Below, piece by piece: positions 1 to 64,000 of a DNA stretch of 64,000 nt. This DNA is from Portunus trituberculatus (Eukaryota > Arthropoda > Malacostraca > Decapoda > Portunidae), in NCBI RefSeq assembly GCF_017591435.1, contig NC_059292.1:29749043-29813042 (forward strand). The letters run 5' to 3'. Position numbers and translations under genes: made by a program. The notes beneath the pieces were generated by a model. That model was not told where the DNA came from, did no database searches, and saw only the letters and a program-made list of their open reading frames with translations. Each line of letters starts with the position of its first letter. The stretch's first letter is position 1.

Positions 1-2089
1 TTATTCTTTACAAATTGTCGAAGAGAGGGTACCCAGCCTCTATGTAGCAGACTTCGTTGCAAGTAGATCTTCTAACACTCAGGAGCTCTTTGATACAGCG
101 GTTATAAAGGCTCGTTATTGGTTTAAGGTCGGCAGTCAGCCAAGACTCGCAGCCATATAGCAATGCTGACATGAGCGCCGCGTCTAACACATGTCTTTTC
201 ACAAAGAAAGGAATGTCATTATTTTTCTTCAAAAAGGATACATATTTAAGGACGTGTGGAATCTTTGCTGTTGCGTGTGCTCGGACAACGGATGAGACGG
301 AGCCATCACCAGTGAAAGGTGATCCAAGATAAATATATTTATCGCACCACTCCACCCCTAAGTCATCCACACAGAGGGACTCCTTCTCCACCTCACTTCC
401 ATTTACCACAAAGAATTTTGTTTTTGTGTTCACTTTCATACCATATTCATTACAATACTGCTTTAAAATCTTAAGTTTTCTAATCATGTTTTCTCTTGTA
501 GTAGCAATCAGGACAGTATCATCCATTAGGACAGGAACGTGAAGCCAGGATATGAAACCATCTACTCCCGCCCTTTCTTTTAACATCTTAATAAGATCAT
601 TAACAAAAATAATGAAAAGCAAGCATGAGGTGGGTGATCCCTGGCGCACACCAAGCGTCACTGCCACCAGCGCTGCTCCCACCACATTCTCAGTCACGGC
701 GTACATGGATACCAATGCCGCCAGCATCACCGCGCCGCACCCCAAACGTTTCAGTACGCGGAATAGTACTTGGCGAGGCACGAGGTCATACACTTGGGAA
801 AAATCCACGAAAGTAACATAAAGTTTATACTTTTTCTGCCTTGTGAGATCACACAGGATGCGAAGAGTCACAATATGCTCCACGCATCCTCGTTTCTCTT
901 GAGCCCTGGCTTGTTCTCGATATGGTCTGAACCATTGTTTTAATCTTGAGCACAAAATCAGATCATAGAGTTTCGCACAACTGTTAGTGACACTTATCCC
1001 TCTATAGTTTTTCGGATTCGCTCTGTCTCCTTTCTTATAGATATTAAACATCTTAGCACGTGTCCAAGCAGCAGGGTAAATCCCTCCACTAAACATATTA
1101 TTAAATATAGCTGTGAGAGCAAGTAACCAGGGGCCAGGTAACATCTTGAATATCCCAGGCGTAAGACCATCTGGGCCGCAGGCTTTGTTTGCTTTCATAT
1201 TCTGTCTCATATGCACTTATCGGTTCGTCTAACACCGGTATAGTGACCTGACTACTGAAATCATCCCAAGACGTCGGTATATTTTGAGAGTTCTGGGTAC
1301 TCTCTATATATGTTTAAAATTCTTGATCAGATGGTTTAGCAAGGTTCTCATCAGATTTAAATTCATCTGCCCAGTTTATAGCTCTCCATACTTCTGCGTC
1401 ATCTTTATTATTCACCATTCTCTCTCATCTAGTCTGTGTTACATTTCCACTCCCTGTTCTATTATATGTGTGTCGCTGCGTATGCTTCGCACTTCTCACA
1501 CACTTCGTACAAAGCTTCGGTTACTTTAGTCGCACTCACATCAACGCTCTCGCTTGCGTTCGGAATTTCACATTCTTCTAATTTCTGCTTTAATGTGTCC
1601 AAGTCTACATTCACAATTTCCATGGGTTTTACTAATTTGTCTTTAGGAACTTGACTGGAGAACAGCATGATCTCCCAGCCACTTGGCACGGCATTCCAGT
1701 TCTTTCAAACTAATGCTACTGACTGATGTAGTAAGGGCTAGTGGGGCGTGGTCACTCGGAAGTTCTCTCTGGTGGATGACGGGCAGGTTTTTTTTATATA
1801 TTTCAGTATATTAAAACTCACAATGCATAGATCAAACTCAGACACCCACTCATTAGCTTTCTTATATGTCTTACCATCCTTAAAATGCTGGTCATGTACT
1901 TTAATGTTATTTAAGACTACCAAGCCATCTTCTATACAAATACCCCCTAAAATGTTAGCGTTTTCATTAGGCTGATGCATAGGGTCTGGTAAGTTCGGGT
2001 ACTCAGATGAAGCACTCTGCTCGGTAAATTTGCCAAAGAGGGAATCTCCTTAACAAACTCACCAAACCGGGCATTAAAGTCTCCCACCA

Positions 2090-2092
<3 letters not shown>
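1..2092 (-). mobile_element. 5'-truncated non-LTR retrotransposon (LINE), continues past left edge
   Basis: Read on the minus strand, an apurinic-type endonuclease remnant with a GDFNARFG motif starts next to the (AC)n tract near 2090. A linker of about 0.5 kb (1217-1737) follows, then a long reverse transcriptase frame. The endonuclease part is split over two frames between about 1950 and 2020, so the copy is dead or damaged. The 5' end stops exactly at the microsatellite; the 3' end lies outside the window. The clade (I, RTE or related) cannot be fixed by eye. Confidence 0.8.
8..1216 (-). CDS. Reverse transcriptase ORF of a LINE (partial polyprotein)
   Basis: This 402-codon open frame covers a reverse transcriptase domain. 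Visible family blocks in order are GPDGLTPGIFK near the start, YKKGDRANPKNYRGISV, the first catalytic block FVDFSQVYDLVPR, the RQGSPTS block, and LMDDTVLIA, which is the catalytic YxDD-type box with both aspartates kept. A thumb/connection region with YLGSPFTGDGS follows. It replicates the element, not the host. The real protein should continue upstream into the broken endonuclease, so the start given is only where the frame opens. Confidence 0.8.
   Translation of the reverse strand: MHMRQNMKANKACGPDGLTPGIFKMLPGPWLLALTAIFNNMFSGGIYPAAWTRAKMFNIYKKGDRANPKNYRGISVTNSCAKLYDLILCSRLKQWFRPYREQARAQEKRGCVEHIVTLRILCDLTRQKKYKLYVTFVDFSQVYDLVPRQVLFRVLKRLGCGAVMLAALVSMYAVTENVVGAALVAVTLGVRQGSPTSCLLFIIFVNDLIKMLKERAGVDGFISWLHVPVLMDDTVLIATTRENMIRKLKILKQYCNEYGMKVNTKTKFFVVNGSEVEKESLCVDDLGVEWCDKYIYLGSPFTGDGSVSSVVRAHATAKIPHVLKYVSFLKKNNDIPFFVKRHVLDAALMSALLYGCESWLTADLKPITSLYNRCIKELLSVRRSTCNEVCYIEAGYPLFDNL

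Positions 2093-2180
<88 letters not shown>
2093..2180. repeat. (AC)n microsatellite
   Basis: Uninterrupted CA dinucleotides between the LINE break and the SINE head. Confidence 0.98.
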
Positions 2181-2564
<384 letters not shown>

Positions 2565-2732
2565 GGTGATAGTAATGAGAAATACATATTGACAGCATAG
2601 TGTATATCAACTGCACAAGTGACTGAATGATTATAAATGGGTAGACAAAACTATGTGAATTTTGCTTACATTCTCTGTACTGTTGATGTTTAAAGACATA
2701 CCTGCACCTACTGATCTGTTGGTGTCCTGCAG

Positions 2733-14779
<12,047 letters not shown>

Positions 14780-15760
14780 CTCAATTAATGGTGAGTTGAG
14801 TGAATTAACACATTGGTTCTCAAGTTTTTTTCTTATTAAGAACCCCAAGTTTATAAGACCATTTACCTGAACCCCAGTATTCTGACATTAAACAATGTTA
14901 ATTTAGTGACTGCCACTGTCAAACTCGATATACAATGGTACTGCAAAGGATATTATTAGATCATCCATCTAAGCACCCCTGGAAATCTTGTGAACCCCTG
15001 GGATTTGCAAACCCTAGGTTGAGAACCCCAGACTTAACAGATTGATCACAGTTTTGTCCTGTAGGTGTGTGTGTGTTTGTTTGTTTTGGATTCAATCACC
15101 TAAGTATGAATGAAGAGTCTTTGGAAGGGAATGACTTAATTCAAGAATTAAGTGCAATTGTTAGGATTTTCATTTATACAACTTAATAGTGAATATGCCT
15201 TTATATTGCATTGAAATATACACATGGTTAGTATACATTATTGTGTATATAAGACAAATTGTAAAACAATAGATCAAAGGATGAAAATTCTTGCAGAAAG
15301 TGATGATTTATGAAAATAAGGCATGACATCTTAACATTTTTTCCAGATTGGCAGTGTATGTGCCAAAGACAGTGCCAATGCAGACTAAGCATCTTTTAAG
15401 CCACACAATAGTGTAGTGGTAAGTTACTTATACTGTGATCTTTGAGGAACATGAATGTTGTGTTGGAGTTATGTACAGATGCCAGATAGTAGAACACTTT
15501 ACTGCCAACTGCATAACTACTGACCACATTCTTGCTATTGTCTCAGCGATGTAGGTAAAAATTAGTCTTGGAATGTCTTACAGCCTCACAGTAGATGTAT
15601 TATTTTTGACACCAAGTATATACAGTAGCTACCAAACTAATCCTTTACACCTACATTGCATGACCAGCAACATGTCTTGATCTTTTTCATGGAAGTTGTC
15701 ATTTGCTTGATCCTATCCCGTGGGATTAATTTAATGTAATAAATACTACACACTGCTGGG
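14780..15760 (+). other. Probable 3' UTR of the transporter gene, with one intron
   Basis: A donor-like AATG|gtgagt at 14791 lies 11 nt after the stop, and a T-rich acceptor ttttttccag ends at 15346. An AATAAA at 15738-15743 could end the transcript. A junction that close to the stop should not trigger nonsense-mediated decay. Inferred from signals only. Confidence 0.4.
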
Positions 15761-15769
15761 ATTAGGCAG

Positions 15770-18760
15770 CAATGTGTGAGTCACCTCAATTAGCAGTTCA
15801 ACTGATTTATACAGTGTGTTGTCTTTTCATCTGGACTACTAGACAAAAGGTTAACCACTACTGTTTTGCTTCCTCCTAGTCTCCCACAATACCCAAAATT
15901 ACTTCAAGCAAAGGTGTTTACAATACACAAGGCTGGCCATGATCTCTCATTTATATCCACTCAAAAAGGAGTTAGGGTGAGGACAACACAGCAGTTGGTG
16001 CAGTGTTTCAAGGATGCTACAGTTACACCACTTCCCAACTCAGACAGGCTTGGTAAAAGTTTTTTTCTTTGACTTTCCATGCTGTCAGCCTTGGTTATTT
16101 AGCAGCCTGTCTAGAGATAATTGCATGGGTCTTTAGAGTGTTCTTATGAGGTCTGCCAAACTTGGGAAATGCAGCAGCTTTCCCTCTGTCCTTGAAAAAC
16201 TGCACAAACTGCTGTGTTGTCCTCAGCCTAATTCCTGTTTGAGTGGAAATAAACAAGAGAGTAACCAGCCTTGCATAATGTAAGCTCCTCCATACGTTTC
16301 TCCTTGCTTGTAATCTTTTTTGGACATACTGAGAGGGTGGGAGGAAGCAAAATAGCATAGACTTTGTCTAGCAATCCAGATGCTCTTTTTACATCTATTG
16401 AACAAGTAAATGAAGGGACTCTCACACTGATCACCACAGACCATGGAAGGTTGCCAGTTAGTGTTCCTAAAGCATCAGAACATCTATCCTCCCTGGGAAG
16501 GTAGTTGTGTACCTACCTCCTCTATTTACTGCAACAAGAAATGTCAGCCATGTGACATGAGACTTTCAAGCACTATAATGCATGCTGTGGCATTGAGCTT
16601 GTACTTGTATACAGGATGTCCTGGGAGTTGAAAGTATGTGCTTTGTGATTTGATTGTTTATTTTTACAATAAATTAACTTGGAGAAGTTATGTGCAGCAG
16701 GTTCTGCTCCCCATGGATAAGCTTCTGCCACCACCCCCCCTTCATCCTCCCCAACTCGCCATGTACTGTACAGCCTGGACTATATAAGCTGATCCCTCAA
16801 TTTTTGAGGGAAAAAGTTTAGGTTTTACTGCTCTATAAGATGACCTTAACAATGAAGGAAGCTGCTGGTCACATAGTTGGCCAAAGGGTAAGGGAGTGCA
16901 TCCTGATGAGTCGCGATATGAAGGGCTTGTGTGGCCTCGCTTGATAAAGTTAGTATCATGGCAAAATTCAATATCCCTGTTCTGCACAGTTCCAGGTGTT
17001 TCTGAGTGCCAAAATGGCAGGAACATGCATTACTATCTTTTCTTGATTACTAATTGTCACAAGTTTATTGCTGGTGCCTCACTGGGTCCTGGGGAGCTAT
17101 AACATGATAGGCTTGGGTGGCTATTTAGGTATCTTTTCTTTCCCTTTGGTTGTATATAATTGGTGTATTTACAAAATCATTCTAAATTATGTTCCACATC
17201 ATCATTGAGGTAAAAATCAAGGTGTTTTCTGTATTAGCAATTGCTCATATACCACATTTAGAATGGGGGGGGGAGACCTTATACATAAAACATACCTTGA
17301 TTCTTACTTCAAGAGTGATGTGGAACAAAAGTTAGATGATTTTTGAAATACCAATTTCTATAGACAGTGAATAGAGGGTAAGGAGATGAAGTGGGATTGG
17401 AGCATGAAGGCAAACCTGTGATCTATGGGAAAGTGGCAATAGTGGGGGAATCTGGTGAAGACCACACCCGATACCTAGAATGGCCACCCACGCCTATCAT
17501 GTTACAGCTCCCAGGGCCCAGTGAGGTGCTATCAAGAAATCTGTGACAATTAGTAGTCATCAAGAAAAGAAAGTAATGCATGTTCGTGCCACTTCAGAGC
17601 TCCAATTCATTCACTGGTCACCCAGCTACCCCTTCCCATTATGCAGTGAACTCAGTGCTCATAAATTGATTTTTTTGTTTGAAATGAGACCACAACATTT
17701 TGAGTTACATCCTGTGCCCACTTGCTACTAGGTGAACAGGTGCTACACATTAAGAGGCTTACCCATTTGCCTTGCTGTGCCCATGAGTCAAACCCGGGCC
17801 TTCTCATTTGTGAGCTGAATGTGTGAAGTACTACACCACTCTCAGAAACACCTGGATCTGTGCAGAACAGGGACAGTTTATTTTGGCGAGGCAACTGACT
17901 GCCACGCAAGCCTTTAACATTATAATAGCTAATCAATGATGCACTCCCTTACACTTTGACAACCATGTGAGCAGTGGCTCCCAGTTGTCTTACAGTCCAG
18001 GATGTACAGTACATAGTGACCTGGGGAGGGAAGAAGAGGAGGTAGATGCCTACAGAGGAGGAGGAGTTGAACCTGCTACACAAAATTTCTAGGTTAATTT
18101 CTTGAAAAAATAAAGCAAAACATGGATAATCTTTGAGTATTTTTGACTTAGAATTACTTTAGCTATTGTCCTAAAGCATGTACTCATGGGACACCCTGCA
18201 TTAATAAGCCATTTAATGGTGTTTAACATATACTGGTTTCAGAACTTGCATGTCCACTTGGAGCCAACATTGTATCTGTGTGCAGTAAATGGAGAAGGCT
18301 CACAACTACCTTCTTGGGAAGACAAGATGTTCTGATGCTTTTGGAACATTAACTGGCAACAGTGTGTAAATCACCTCAGTTAGCTGTTCAGTTGATATAG
18401 AGAAAGAGCATGGTTTGGAAACAAATGGCCTTTTGTTTTTCCTTGCTTGTAGTCATATTAGGAGGAAGCATAATAGTAGTAGCACAGTTAGCCTTTGTCT
18501 GGCACACCAGATGAAAAGACCCCACTCTCTTCATATCAGTTGAACAGCTGTTTGAGCTATTCAGCAGCTGAGCTAACTCACACACTGTTGCTTGATCCAA
18601 GCACAGCATAGAAGGTTGCGTTAAAGAATCAGAATATTCAGCCTCCGTGGGAAGGTAGCTGTGACACTACGACACTCTGTTTACTGTGAAAAGAAATGAT
18701 GTCAACCACGTTATATCAGTAGTACTCTGTACATAATGTTGATACAGGTTCTGAAATCAA
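15770..18760. repeat. Large degenerate inverted repeat with Tc1-like remnants
   Basis: The left arm (about 16230-17150) and right arm (about 17465-18420) match as inverses. Paired blocks include CATGCATTAC..TTTTCTTGAT, the CTGTTCTGCACAG..CCAGGTGTTTCTGAG block, GTAAGGGAGTGCATC and the GCATCAGAACATC block. Fragments at 15866-16072 (+) and 16095-16440 (-) read as Tc1-like helix-turn-helix pieces (VRTTQQLVQCFKD; RLRTTQQFVQFFKD, then FPKFGRPHKNT). A further direct copy lies at 18600-18720. The right arm is split by a SINE. It fills the gap between the two convergent genes. Confidence 0.65.
17596..17845 (-). mobile_element. tRNA-derived SINE inside the inverted repeat
   Basis: Reverse complement gives the same body as the copies at 2.2 and 23.3 kb: GCAAATGGGTAAGCCTCTTA, TTCACCTAGTAGC and GCTGGGTGACCAG, with a B-box-like GGTTTGACTC at 17785-17794. 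The unsplit left arm of the surrounding repeat marks the insertion site. Confidence 0.7.
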
Positions 18761-19333
18761 CATCTAATACCATTAAATAAACTGGTCTATCACCTGTATT
18801 ATGTGGGCTATGGTATATAATATGAGTACAAGCTTAAAGCAACTTCCACCTATAATTGCTGTATCAAGGTAGTTATTGCTGAACTTTCTATTGTAGCCAC
18901 AATTTTTGGATTGTACATCTATCTGTAAATGGCCTGGGCTTGTCAACACTGATATACAATGTATCTGTAAAATCATGATATTAGACAGATATTAATGAAA
19001 TAAATACCAGTTTAAAAAAAAATCTCTTGCTGCCTTGCCATGTTGTTTTGAACAATGGGAATATTTATGCAAGATTTACAAAAGGAGAGAATTAATTAAC
19101 TGATGTTTGCATGTCTGGGAATGAAATCCTCAGTAACAGATAATTTAATGAAGAGAAATTAGTATGACTTTCTGTGCTACAAAGGAGTGTAAGGGGGTTC
19201 TTTGAAATTATTTAAGTGGTTAGTAGGTCTGGGTGTACTGCCTTATTTGAAAAATGTATGATTTGGATACAAATCCTGTTCAAAGTGAATCTGAGTTTTC
19301 ATGTTCCTCCACAAAATGTTAAAGTTATGCTGT

Positions 19334-64000
<44,667 letters not shown>

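Noticed and set aside
8..1216. Reverse transcriptase considered as a retrovirus or LTR element
   Set aside because: The upstream apurinic-type endonuclease remnant and absence of protease, integrase, RNase H or LTRs fit a non-LTR element.

Overview
The window is eukaryotic, intron-rich and very rich in microsatellites. Long (AC)n, (TA)n, (GA)n and poly(A) tracts, Tigger/pogo-like DNA elements, tRNA-derived SINEs and several families of non-LTR retrotransposons point to a decapod crustacean (crab, shrimp or lobster type). This is inferred from sequence style plus the two host genes; the species cannot be named from the window alone.

Two host genes converge on each other. On the + strand, five coding exons (2733-14779) encode the C-terminal six-helix half of a major facilitator superfamily transporter that looks MFSD6-like; its 5' exons lie left of the window. 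On the - strand, 38 coding exons (64000 down to 19334) encode the last 2123 residues of the cytoplasmic dynein-2 heavy chain (DYNC2H1), the motor of retrograde intraflagellar transport, from AAA3 through AAA4, stalk, AAA5, AAA6 and the C-terminal domain to the stop codon. All exon phases join without a frameshift. Two introns appear to use GC donors.

Nearly everything else is mobile DNA inside introns or between the two 3' ends. Main blocks: a 5'-truncated LINE running off the left edge (1-2092); a Tc1-like transposase relic (3913-4556); Tigger/pogo-like elements (3144, 4719-5696, 27022-27477, 37610-38746, 51811-52432, 56748-57863); two copies of a foldback element with arms of about 300 bp (5701-7907 and 55361-56670), one split by a LINE insertion with a 5-bp duplication; two nearly identical jockey-group LINEs in opposite orientation (8264-11580 and 39690-42825); a piggyBac-like TTAA element carrying a SINE (13303-14427); a large degenerate inverted repeat in the intergenic gap (15770-18760); a head-to-tail series of LINE copies separated by (AC)n tracts (27900-37115), with further members at 23592-26238 and 46118-47811; and a small element with 28-bp inverted repeats (60206-60797).

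The most interesting pattern is a match between microsatellite type and transposon class: LINEs and SINEs of one group repeatedly start or end in (AC)n, while TA-inserting DNA elements sit at (TA)n. No promoter, tRNA gene, rRNA gene, CRISPR array or virus-derived gene was recognised. Exon borders come from splice consensus, reading phase and remembered family similarity; nothing was aligned computationally.
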